DNA from: Prorocentrum cordatum
Lineage: Eukaryota > Sar > Dinophyceae > Prorocentrales > Prorocentraceae
Direction of reading: 5' to 3'
DNA length: 64,000 nucleotides
Assembly: GCA_963575745.1 (NCBI GenBank)
Contig: CAUYUJ010017782.1
Coordinates: 573,438 to 637,437, forward strand
Position 1 is the first letter of the stretch, and the number at the start of each line of letters is the position of its first letter. A program made the translations under genes and the position numbers. Below are positions 34,291-42,939 of the stretch, piece after piece. Below the pieces are notes generated by a model. It was not told the DNA's origin and ran no database searches. It worked only from the letters and a program-made list of their open reading frames with translations.

Positions 34291-34344
34291 TTGCGAAGGC
34301 CTTACGGCCGGTGCCGCCGACCCTGAATGGCGACGACGACGACG

Positions 34345-34615
34345 ACGACGAGCGCTCTTGGGGGCCTCTTGGGGGTAGTTTGTGGGCCTCTTGGGAAGCT
34401 CTTAGGGGCCGCTTGGAAGCCTCGTGGGGGCCTCTTGGGGCTTCCTGGAGGTCTCTTGGAGGGGGCCTGGGACGTCTTGGAGGCTTCTTGGACGGTCTTG
34501 GGGCTATCTTGGGCGTTTTCGGCCGATCTTTGGGCGACTCGGGGCCCTCTTGGGCCGTCTCGGGGGCCATCTTGGGCATTCGGACCTCATTTGGAGTGTT
34601 TTCGAGGTTTCTAGG
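34345..34615 (+). repeat. CTTGG minisatellite, copy 2
   Basis: CTTGGGGGCCTCTTGGGGG-type steps of 10-20 bases. Preceded by a short (GAC)n tract (34,328-34,350). Confidence 0.8.
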
Positions 34616-34714
34616 CCGCCCGAGGAAAACGAATCTGCCCCCCCACCCCCGGGACCCCCAGCATCACTTCCCAGCCGCCCCCCCCCCGCCCCCACCCCCA
34701 CCCTCCGCTCGGAC

Positions 34715-34995
34715 GGCCCCCCAGGAGGCCCCAGGAGGCCCCAGGAGGCCACAGGAGGCTCCAGGATGCCCCGTGAATTCCCAGGAGGTCCCAGGAGGCT
34801 CCAGGAGGCCCCGTGAATTCCCAGGAGGTCCCAGGAGGCTCCAGGAAGCACCAGGACGCCCCAGGACGCCCCAGGAGGCTCCAGGAGGCCCCAGGAGGCC
34901 CCAGGAGGCCCGAGAAGGAGGTCCCTGGAGGCTCCAGGGGGCCCCAGAAGGCCTCAGTATGCCCCAGGAGGCTCCAGGAGGTCCCAGGAAGCCCT
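34715..34995 (+). repeat. (CCCCAGGAGGCC)n 12-bp minisatellite
   Basis: Twelve-base steps CCCCAGGAGGCC / TCCAGGAGGC with inserted GTGAATTCCCAGGAGGT units. Proline/glycine/arginine frames are open throughout. Confidence 0.9.
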
Positions 34996-35640
34996 AGGAA
35001 CCCCTCAAACGGTCAGGAACGCCCTCCACAGAAAGGCTCCCAAGACACCCCATGCCCCCCAAGACACCCATCATACGGCCCAAGAAGCACAACAAAAAAC
35101 GCAGGAGCCTTCTGCAGCTCCCGAGCAATCACATCTCTCCGTTTACTCATATTCATTATTATATTCCTCTTCCCCTGCCTCCTCCACGTCCTCCTCCTCC
35201 TCCTCCTTTTCCTCCTCCTCCTCCTCCTCCTCCTCGTCCTCCTCCTCCTGCCCATCCTCCTCTACCCCATCCCCCTCCTCCTCCTCCTCCACCTCCACCA
35301 TCCTCCCCCTCGTCCTCATCGAAGTCGGCCCGCCCGCCCAGCGCGCGAGGCTGGTGCGACGCGGCAGCGGGGCGGCGCGGGCGGCAACGCGGTGAATCCC
35401 CGGCACGCCCACCCAGTTCCAGAGAAAGCCAAGTAATAATACAGAAGTGCAATCATTGATTGGTTGATATCGGTAAGCACGCGGCAACGAGGCGAAGCTG
35501 GCGGCAACGTGGCAAATCTTCGGCACGCCAATACAATTCCTTATTGGGCCAAGTAGGACCACCTGAACGCATGCCTTGCCAAATAACACGCAGGCATACG
35601 ATACTGTCGATGGTAATATATGCGTATTCTTACATGTAGG
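34996..35640. repeat. No gene; (CTC)n and a duplicated unit of about 135 bp
   Basis: (CTC)n lies at 35,185-35,290. GGCGGCAACGCGGTGAATC with CGGCACGCC (35,379-35,410) recurs as GGCGGCAACGTGGCAAATC with CGGCACGCC (35,500-35,530), each followed by GCCAAGTA. Confidence 0.6.
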
Positions 35641-35753
35641 AATATGTACAAACCCAACATACTTATATATACGTATACACACCTATACGTATATACAACA
35701 CTATAGATATGAATATGTATATCTACATATATATACATATATATGTATGTATA

Positions 35754-35805
<52 letters not shown>

Positions 35806-35850
35806 AATATGTGTATGTATGTAGTTGGAGTATATGTTTACTGTGATCTG
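35641..35850. repeat. TA-rich tract downstream of the antisense gene
   Basis: TATATACGTATAC, ATATATACATATATATG and an uninterrupted (TA)n followed by (GT)n. A strikingly similar TA-rich tract lies on the other side of the gene at 36,955-37,095. Confidence 0.85.
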
Positions 35851-35939
35851 TATTTTTCCCCGCGCCCCCCCTCCTCCGCCCCTCCTCGCCCCAATGCTTT
35901 TTTCTGGGTGAAACCGGACAGAGCAGCTGCGCGCGACGA

Positions 35940-36173
35940 TCACCTGTACTTGTATTTCTGCTTAAGTGCCTTGACCATCTGGGCCCGCGCCTTGCGGATT
36001 CCGTCGACGTGGGTGCGGTAGAAGTGTGAGTCTGGAAGGGTCTTCTTTCCCCGGCGCTTGCGCCTCTTAGTGAGCAGCCGACGGTGTTCGCATATGCCGT
36101 ATTCCACGAGATCGTAGCTCAGGAGACTGGCGAGGTCGACCTTGCACAAATGGCTCGCCACTTTCCGCCGCGC
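35940..36173 (-). CDS. Unrecognised basic protein, C-terminal exon
   Basis: Encodes 77 residues starting ARRKVASHLCKVDLASLLSY and ending KALKQKYKYR before a stop at 35,940-35,942. A lysine/arginine cluster (LLTKRRKRRGKK) looks like a nuclear or nucleolar localisation signal or nucleic-acid contact. The acceptor is GGGGAG|GCGCGG on the - strand, phase 0, matching the donor of the upstream exon. I do not recognise the family. Codon-level complexity and the absence of repeats set it apart from the surrounding intron. Confidence 0.55.
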   Translation of the reverse strand, partial: ARRKVASHLCKVDLASLLSYDLVEYGICEHRRLLTKRRKRRGKKTLPDSHFYRTHVDGIRKARAQMVKALKQKYKYR

Positions 36174-36318
36174 CTCCCCGTGGAGGTCCCGCCCTGCAAT
36201 TTCCAATCGTTGCCGCGTGGTTGTCCCGGGTTGCCCCGCCGGTGTCCCGCGGTGGCCCTGCGGCCGTCCTGTTGCTGACCCGTGGTGGCCCGCGGCGCCT
36301 CGGAAGGGCATCGGCCAC
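36174..36318 (-). other. Intron (GT-AG, 145 bp) of the antisense gene
   Basis: Donor ATTCAG|GTGGCC and acceptor GGGGAG|GCGCGG, both phase 0. It contains GACACCGGCGGGGCAACCC-type GC-rich sequence. Reading through it in the upstream frame gives an Arg/Gly/Pro-rich tail that is less protein-like than the spliced product. Confidence 0.5.
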
Positions 36319-36684
36319 CTGAATAACGAAACTGCTAATGGCGAGCACCCGAAACATGACTTCACAAGCGACCACAGCCTGCGCGTGCTGAGCAGCAGGC
36401 ACGGAAGCTTTGACGGCCATGGCGTTCAGCTCCTGGTCGAACTTGGAGCCCTTACGAGGCCGTTTGGCTGCGCTCTCACGAGGCGCCTCGTCGTCGGTGG
36501 CCTCGTCGTCGGCGTCTTGGGCCTGCTCCACGTCGGCCGCCCCCGCCGCTGCAAGGCCCGCGGGCTGATGCTTCGCCAGCGCCGCAAGCGCCAGCGGCAC
36601 CATCCCTGGCCCAGCGCAGGACGGCGTGACGCGCGGTCGTGGGACACGTGAGAAGTACGAGGCGTGGAACCGGTCCAATATCAT
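36319..36684 (-). CDS. Unrecognised basic/acidic protein, upstream exon
   Basis: Encodes about 122 residues: MILDRFHASYFSRVPRPRV at the start, an Ala-rich segment, an acidic patch (DVEQAQDADDEATDDEAP), a basic patch (AAKRPRKGSK), a helical stretch (FDQELNAMAVKASVPAAQHA) and FRVLAISSFVIQ at the donor. The Met at about 36,684 is the first in frame after a possible AG acceptor (TACCAG|ATCAAAATG), so this may be an internal exon. With the downstream exon the product is about 199 residues. The family is unknown. The gene lies inside NOX intron 5 on the opposite strand. Confidence 0.5.
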
Positions 36685-36954
36685 TTTGATCTGGTACGCA
36701 TGGAACGATGATCCGCGAAGCAAGTAGATTGACTACGCGAGCCCCGCCTGGGGCGCACGGGCATGCAGTTCCAGTGTTCCGAGCCGCGCCCTCGGCTAAA
36801 AGCAAACAAAACCTCCTCGGCATCCTCGACTCATCGGCATTCGCTCTCCACCTCCTCCCCCTCGTCATCCTCCTCTTCGTTAAGCAAACAAATTCTCCTT
36901 ATCCACATATGCATCCTCCGACGCACGCGCGTCTGCGTTCATTTATTCACACAT

Positions 36955-37023
36955 ATAAATTGTATTATATATAGTGTTAATTATCGTTCAGTATTTATGT
37001 ATACATATATATATATGTATATA

Positions 37024-37057
<34 letters not shown>

Positions 37058-37095
37058 TATATATTTACATATATACATATACTATATGCTAGATA
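36955..37095. repeat. TA-rich tract upstream of the antisense gene
   Basis: TATATATAGTG, ATACATATATATATATG and an uninterrupted (TA)n ending in TTCATATATATTTACATA. It is unusual in this GC-rich window and mirrors the tract at 35,641-35,850. Confidence 0.85.
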
Positions 37096-37269
37096 TGATA
37101 TATGCTGTACTAGAAGCACAGTGGGAATATCTAAATTGTTGACGCTTCGCGTATCCCCACCAGCCCATCCAGAAACGATGCTCAGGGGAGTTGGGGTGAT
37201 CAGGGAAGTCGGGGAGCATGCAGAATAACAAAGGGCGGGGGAAGCTGTCACAGACCCCGAGAGGGGGAG

Positions 37270-37405
37270 GATGGAAGAGGAGTCGTCGTCGTCGTCGTCG
37301 TCGTCGGAGGAGGAGGAGGAGGAGGAGGGGGAAGAGGAGGAGGAGGAGGAGGAGGAGGAGGACGGAGAAGGAGGAAGAATCGGAGGAGGAGGAGGAGGAG
37401 GGGAA
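37270..37405 (+). repeat. (GTC)n then (GAG)n tract
   Basis: A short GTCGTC run (37,278-37,304) passes into GAGGAG (37,305-37,405). Upstream (37,138-37,180) is the CAGCCCATCCAGAAACGATG repeat also seen at 1,046. Confidence 0.85.
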
Positions 37406-37409
37406 GGAG

Positions 37410-38115
37410 CTTCTTGGGGGTCTTTTGAGGGCCTCTTGGAGGGCTTTTTGGGCGCCTTGGGGCATCTTGGGCGCCTCTTGGGACCCTCTTGAGGCGCTCT
37501 GGGGAGCCTTCGGGGCGCTTTTGGGGCCATCTTGGAGGGAGTCGATCAAACAAGAGGGGGGGTTTAATTAGCGTCCCCCCTCGGAAGCCCCTAAAATCGC
37601 CTCTTGGACCCCTCTTGGAACGCTCTTGGAGTGCTCTTGGGCGCTCTTGGGGCCGTCTTGGGGCTCTTTTGGGGCTCTCTTGGGGCCCTCTTGGGCCATC
37701 TTGGAGCCATCTCCAGGCCTCGGATGGCCATCGGAAGCGAAAAGGCGAGAAAGCAAAAATCATTGATTTTCCTTAGGTTTTGGGACGATTTTGGCCTCTT
37801 CGGGGCCTCCTTGGGGAGCTGTTTGGCCACTTGGAGTTATCTTGGGGCCGTCTTTGGGCTTCTTGGAACCATCTTAGGAGCCATCGTGAGCGATCTTGCG
37901 CTATCTTGAGCCATCTTGGAGCTCATCTTGGGTTCTCTGAGGCGCTCTTGGAGCCGTCTTGGGCCATCTTGGACGCTCTAACTACCCGCGGCCCCCCCCG
38001 TCCAGGTCCAGGGGAGGGGGTAGGGGGAGGGGTAAACCCCTCCCCAAGGGGGAAGAGGGAGGGGTGGAAGAGGATCTGCTCTAGACCACCTACGCCCAGA
38101 GGGCTGGTGGGATAC
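37410..38115 (+). repeat. CTTGG minisatellite with tail, copy 3
   Basis: CTCTTGGGGCCGTCTTGGG steps run to 37,980, with GTCGATCAAACAAGAGGGGG (37,541) inside, a conserved AT-richer island at 37,725-37,790 (AAAATCATTGATTTTCC), and a tail ending CGCCCAGAGGGCTGGTGGG. Same architecture as 1,090-1,568. Confidence 0.8.
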
Positions 38116-38310
38116 GCACAACACCTTGCAAGCTTTTTAGTCGCATCGCGGCAGAAACTCCCCGCGCGCGCGTCCGAGCCCCGCTGGGCCCACCTCGCAC
38201 GCACAACACCTTGCACCCATGTGTCGTAACCGCTGTGTCCGAACACGTTGCGCTATGGAAGAGGCAGGGGGCACAACGCGTTAACAACATTTGATATAAC
38301 GAAAAATGAA

Positions 38311-38524
38311 GGCGCCGTTTTGTTCAATCACGCTGCCAGGTAAGAGCTGCAGCGTGCAGAATGTATTGTTTGTTGCATATGAAAACGCCCAAAACAGCCG
38401 AACAAAAACTTATGTTGTTTTGTGTTGTTTTGTCGTGCTGTTTTGCTTACTCTTTCATGCAAAAAACAATGTATTCTGCACGGACCAGACTCCATGTGGC
38501 AGCGTGATTGAACAAAATGACGCC
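38311..38524. mobile_element. Fold-back element of 214 bp
   Basis: The left arm GGCGCCG + TTTTGTTCAATCACGCTGCC and the right arm GGCAGCGTGATTGAACAAAA + TGACGCC are inverted complements. A second nested pair (GTGCAGAATGTATTGTTTG / CAATGTATTCTGCAC) makes almost the whole element a palindrome. No coding capacity. Confidence 0.9.
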
Positions 38525-38704
38525 TGATATTATTGTAGATTTTTGTGATAAGCTCACATGTGCTATGCACGCGGCGACGTCCATGCGGCAGCGCGGCTGG
38601 ACGACGCCATCACATCTCACTGTTAACACCGCCTTCTCACTACAAGGGATCTGGAACACCAGGGATCAGGTAACACAGAAACAAACAATTATTCGTTGTT
38701 CTTA

Positions 38705-39230
38705 AATCTGCTATTTTGCCTGGTCCCTGGGCCCTGGGAGAGACGTCCGGGTCCAGGATATGGAAAACCAGGGATCAGGCAAACAGCAAACTTCTTATAA
38801 ATTTGAAACATGTTTATAAATCTGCTATTTTGCCTGGGCCCTGGGTCCTCGGATCGCAACTTGGGCCCAGGATCTGGGAAATCAGGGATCAGGCAAAATA
38901 GCAAAATTCTTTTTTTTTTTGCCTGGGCCCTGGGCCCTCGGATCGCAACTTGGGCCCAGGATCTGGGAAATCAGGGATCAGGCAAAATAGCAAAATTTTT
39001 AAAAATTTTAAAAATTTTAAAAATTTTGCTATTTTGCCTGGGCCCTGGGCCAGCGGATCGCAACTTGGGCCTAGGATCTGGGAAATCAGGGATCAGGCAA
39101 AATAGCAAAATTTTTAAAAATTTTAAAAATTTTAAAAATTTTGCTATTTTGCCTGGGCCCTGGGCCCTCGGATCGCAACTTGGGCCCAGGATCTGGGAAA
39201 TCAGGGATCAGGCAAAATAGCACGATTTTT
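38705..39230 (+). repeat. Tandem array of about 5 small hairpin units
   Basis: Each unit of 80-90 bases runs from TTGCTATTTTGCCTGGxCCC to AGGGATCAGGCAAAATAGCA, whose ends are inverted complements over about 20 bases. Units lie near 38,709, 38,821, 38,915, 39,025 and 39,140, the later ones separated by AAATTTTTAAAAATTTT spacers. Confidence 0.9.
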
Positions 39231-39679
39231 AAAATTTTCAAAAATTTTAAAAATTCTGCCTCGCCCCTCAATGTTTAAAAAAAAATCCCCGCCTTCTCAG
39301 AATGGTTGCTATTTCTGTTCATCCTGGGAGTCTACAATCCAATACGTTGAACGTCATTCGGGGGCGTCGCAAAGCCGAAGCATAAGCAGCAGGAAAACAG
39401 AAGCTGGGGACTCGCCGCTTGGGGGTGCATCCGAAGGGGGCGGGGGGGGTGGCTGGGAAGTGATGCTGGCCCCCCCCCCCCACCCCCCCGCGGGACCCCC
39501 CCCCCCCCTGGGGAAGGGATCAAAGGAAAGGGGCTTCCCTTCGAATCTACAACGGCATGGACAACGATGACGATCCGAACAACGAAAACACAACGCTGTC
39601 AATCCGAACAGCGAAGACGATTCGGACGAGGAAGCCCCTCGCACACGCCGACAGGGTCGGCGGATTTTCGGGAACGACA
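39231..39679. other. No recognised gene
   Basis: Short unique stretch with poly-C runs (39,472-39,510). No open frame with a domain. Confidence 0.4.
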
Positions 39680-40515
39680 CGCGTTCCTCAGGAGTGTCCT
39701 TCCACTCCAGAGGAGTATGCTTCCGCATTGGGGAAGGAGTATCCCTTCAGGGAAAGTCGGTTCCACATGGAGGAAGGTTCTCATTGGTTGACGACGGACC
39801 CCCCGTTTTAAAGAAGGGTTTCCCCTGCCAGGGGAGGATTTCTTTCCCGAGGACATCCCCCCTCATCAGGACAGCGATTCGCTCACGAGGCAGGAAACAT
39901 TAGTCGGAAATGTGCTTCCATGTTTGAGGAAGTCATTCTTTCTTAGGGAAGCCCCCCCCTGAGGCGTAGTTTCTGTCCTCGGGCAAGTTCTCTCTCGGCG
40001 CCGTACGGAGCCACTTTCCTCAGGAATGTGTTTCCTTCCCGAGGGGCGATTCCTTCCTAGGAAGTGGTTCCGTGTTGGGGAAGGCTTCCCCTCTTGGGGA
40101 ACATTTTTTCTCCCCTGAAGAGTTTTCTTCCTGGTGATTTTCCTACTGGGACAGGCGTTCCCTTAATGGGAAGGGGCTCTTCCCTCCTAAGAAAAGGTTT
40201 CCCTCCCGCAGAAGGCGTTCCCTCCTGAAGACGTTTCTTCCCCTCCTCAGGAATGTGCTTCCCTCCTGTTGATTTCCCCTCTGGGGAAGGTACTTTTCTC
40301 CCTCCCCAGGAAGGTTTTCCTTCGTCGGGAACGAAAGACACTCCTCCGATGTATTTTCCTCTATGAGAAATGCGTTTCCGCCCTGAGGAAGTCTTTTCCA
40401 TCCAGAGGAACGGCTGCTTTCCTGGGCATGTCGCTTCCTTTTCGAGGAAGGGTTCCCATCTTGAGAAAGCTCGCTCCCTCCTCGGGAGGGTTTCACCCTC
40501 TTCTGAAGCTCTGAG
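39680..40515 (+). repeat. Satellite B array, copy 3
   Basis: TTCCCTCCTGAGGAATG, GGGAAGG and CCTTCCC units like those at 30.3 and 33.8 kb. Confidence 0.8.
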
Positions 40516-40911
40516 GAAGCTCCAAGAAGCTTTCAAGAGACCCCAAGAGAGACCGTTAAGAGGCGCCCAGGCGAGGAGGCAGGGACCTGTGCCTGTAGCC
40601 AGGCCCCCCCTCCCTTCAGCGTTCCCGACGACCTATGTGTTCTGGAGAACCTCTGGCCATACAAAGATCCACCAGGCCAAACAAAAATGGATTCGCCGAC
40701 ACAAACACCATGTCTCCCAAACCCCCCTAGGGGCTTGGAACAAATTTCCCAGGGAATGTCCAACCTTCTTGAGGAAGGTTTCCCAGGAAGAGTTCGCAGA
40801 ATTGCCACGGCGGTCTCCGTCCGAGGTCGGGGGCCTGTCCACATTTCATATTCTGGCCATGTCTTAATCCAGGTCGGCACCACATCATTAGAGGTTGGGT
40901 TGCCTCGACAG

Positions 40912-41040
40912 GTAGCCGCCGAGGTCAACGCGAGGAAGCACGGGCAACCGGCGGCCGGTGTGACGGCGCCCGCCCAGCCAGACCGACTCGTGCAGATGCA
41001 CCTCTTCGTTACTCGGGCTCCGAACGCTGAGGACCCCCAG
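40912..41040 (+). CDS. NADPH oxidase exon 6
   Basis: Reads VAAEVNARKHGQPAAGVTAP, then AQPDRLVQMHLFVTRAPNAE and DPQ (43 residues). LVQMHLFVTRA aligns with SYNIYLTGWDE of NOX2, the strand after the FEWF helix. The acceptor is placed after CTCGACAG (40,911). The donor is CCCCAG|GCCAGC (GC), phase 0. The variable region between FMEELTDIE and this strand is of normal length for the family, so no exon need be missing between 5 and 6. Confidence 0.75.
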
Positions 41041-41104
41041 GCCAGCGAGAGAGACGTCCGTCTCCTCATCCTCCTCCTTCATCATCATCACCATCATCAT
41101 CACC

Positions 41105-41189
<85 letters not shown>

Positions 41190-41190
41190 C

Positions 41191-41223
<33 letters not shown>

Positions 41224-41236
41224 CACCCTCCTCCAG
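41041..41236 (+). other. NOX intron 6 (GC-AG, 196 bp), (CAT)n-filled
   Basis: Donor CCAG|GCCAGCGAG and acceptor CCAG|GCGAAAGG share CCAGGC. The body is an almost pure ATC/CAT tract (41,078-41,188) followed by CGTCCT steps. Read through, it would insert about 30 histidines into the protein, so splicing is far more plausible. Confidence 0.85.
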
Positions 41237-41623
41237 GCGAAAGGCCCTCCGCGCAACCCCAAGAAGATCCAGCTCCACGGAGATCAGACTGCTGCGCAGC
41301 GGCCTTACACCCAGGCAGAGCTGATGGCGTGGATGAAGCACCCGAAGACAAAGAGCGACGACATGAAGGAAGTGTTGCAGAAACCCGAGAAGAGCAGGCC
41401 CAACCAGGTGGGCCACACGTTTGTGTGGAACGGCAGGCCACAGTGGAAAGCGCTGTTCGAGCACGTGAAGGGCGTTCACAAGCGGAAGTCTCCCGAAGGC
41501 GAGGCCCCCCAAGTCGGTGTGTTTTTCTGCGGTGCACCCGCCATCGGCAAGGACCTCACGAGGAGCAGCCAAGCCTACTCCGACCAGGACATCCTTTTCC
41601 GGATCATGAAGGAGAGCTTTTGA
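41237..41623 (+). CDS. NADPH oxidase exon 7: C-terminus
   Basis: 128 residues from AKGPPRNPKKIQLHGDQTAA to a TGA at 41,621-41,623. GRPQWKALFEHVK matches GRPNWDNEFKTI of NOX2. VGVFFCGAPAIGKDL matches IGVFLCGPEALAETL, the cysteine-containing NADPH motif. The protein ends FRIMKESF, like the FNKENF C-terminus of NOX2 with its terminal Phe. A lysine-rich insert (YTQAELMAWMKHPKTKSDDM) precedes GRPQW. Together the exons give about 590 residues, the usual size of a NOX catalytic core. Confidence 0.92.
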   Translation, partial: AKGPPRNPKKIQLHGDQTAAQRPYTQAELMAWMKHPKTKSDDMKEVLQKPEKSRPNQVGHTFVWNGRPQWKALFEHVKGVHKRKSPEGEAPQVGVFFCGAPAIGKDLTRSSQAYSDQDILFRIMKESF

Positions 41624-42198
41624 GCGCCATGCAATGTTCGTTCGCTTTCGGCAAGTTCTTGCCATCACCATGCAAAGGTGACGGGCGGCTGGCATTATGC
41701 CACCCCGTGTACCATCGTAAGTATGTCAATGCCTGTTTTTCCACGAAGAACCTGCCACATTGCCCGTCCGCCAAACTGCAATACAGCAGATATTGACGTT
41801 GGCGTTTGGACAGTGTTTGGTTGTAGGAGCCTTCTGAACGCCAGCCGACATGGGCGCGCACAAAGGCTGGCGTTCGTTACAGGCCAGCGCAAATATATTC
41901 AAGAGCCGGCACATTGTATGTGATCTGCATTTTGTGGAGAACGTGTTGGATTCGTCGTCGCCTGGAGAGTATCGAACATCCATTTGTCTTCCCAGGACGC
42001 TTCCTTGCATAATCCTTGCAGGCCGCAGACTGACGAGCTGTTCGGCAGGTTCCTTTGGTGCAGCGACGAGAGAGCCTGACATGTTGGGCCCAGCCAAGCC
42101 CTCGTACAGACGGGCCTCTTGGCTGCGGGACTGCGACAGCCACAGAGCAGCAAGGCCTATGAAAAATCAGAAGATGCCCGCCCTTTCGACTAGACCAG
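41624..42198. other. Downstream of NOX; no recognised gene
   Basis: Mixed-composition sequence without repeats, probably including the NOX 3' UTR. A - strand frame of 123 codons (42,097-41,726) shows no recognisable domain. No poly(A) signal can be assigned. Confidence 0.4.
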
Positions 42199-42372
42199 AC
42201 AGTCAAAAACCCTGATAAGGACGCGCGACTTTGCTCAGGGTACCCTTGCGTCCTTGCTCTTCCTTGCTCTTGCGTCCCTGAGGTTTTCGTCGTCCGCCGC
42301 CCCAAAAATTCCAACTTCGGCTTTCAAGGGTCTTGCGTCCTTACCGCGCGTCCTTATTAGGGTGTTTGACTA
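42199..42372. mobile_element. MITE-like element with 27-bp inverted ends
   Basis: The left end CAGTCAAAAACCCTGATAAG plus GACGCGCG and the right end CGCGCGTCCTTATTAGGGTG plus TTTGACTA are inverted complements with about three mismatches. GCGTCCTT is repeated inside. 174 bases, no coding capacity. Confidence 0.85.
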
Positions 42373-42860
42373 TACTCTGCCATCCCTGGCCGTTTGCAAC
42401 TTGCCTCGCGGTCCAGCTCACGCCCTCGGCGCGCTGGTTCTCCCTGGGCTTCCCTCTGCTCGTCCTTGTCCCTCGCACCGACCTCACAACGCCAGTGTAC
42501 AGTCAAGCCCTTACAGTCAGGCATATGATTAACAGCTCTTGGAGAGCTGTGCCAGCAATTCTTGACCAAATTGCTTGAAAGCTGGCCCAGTTTCTTCAGC
42601 ACGTTTGTCCCTCCAGCGTGAACAAATAAGGTGGCCCAGGTTGATTCTAAGACACCTCGGAAATCTGACCCAGGTTTCTAAAGTGGCAATGCTCTTAATC
42701 ATACGTTCGGCTGTTGCACAGGTGCGGCATTTCACTAAGGCAACCCTTGCATCCCTGCCTGTTCGGCATGCTCTTGGCCACATATCCCAGCTGTGTTGGC
42801 ATGTTGCCACTGTGACTGTTTCCTTTTGAACGTACCAATGTGCTGAATCCTCACACTGCT
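42373..42860. other. No recognised gene
   Basis: Unique-looking sequence between the inverted-repeat element and the satellite block. No frame with a domain. Confidence 0.4.
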
Positions 42861-42862
42861 TT

Positions 42863-42925
42863 TGTTCCCAACCATCCTGTGGTGTTGGGTCCTCGTTTTG
42901 AAGAAACAGCGCCCCGCATTCCTTC
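42863..42925 (-). repeat. Satellite-array end motif E1, copy c
   Basis: CATCCTGTGGTGTTGGGTCC followed by TCGTTTTGAAGAAACAGCGC. Followed by a CTTCTCCTCC tract and the start of satellite A. Confidence 0.85.
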
Positions 42926-42939
42926 TCCTCCTCCCCCCC

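Larger units (their letters stand above)
29319..40911 (+). other. NOX intron 5 (about 11.6 kb, inferred)
   Basis: GC donor after GAG; acceptor CTCGACAG|GTAGCC (an alternative is GCCGAG|GTCAAC nine bases on). Holds satellites A and B, CTTGG minisatellites, a MITE family 1 copy, fold-back elements and a gene on the opposite strand. Confidence 0.6.

Noticed and set aside
40687-41796. 369-codon frame with a poly-His run
   Set aside because: It fuses NOX exon 6 in one frame with intron 6 (CAT)n. The NOX C-terminus continues in another frame after splicing.
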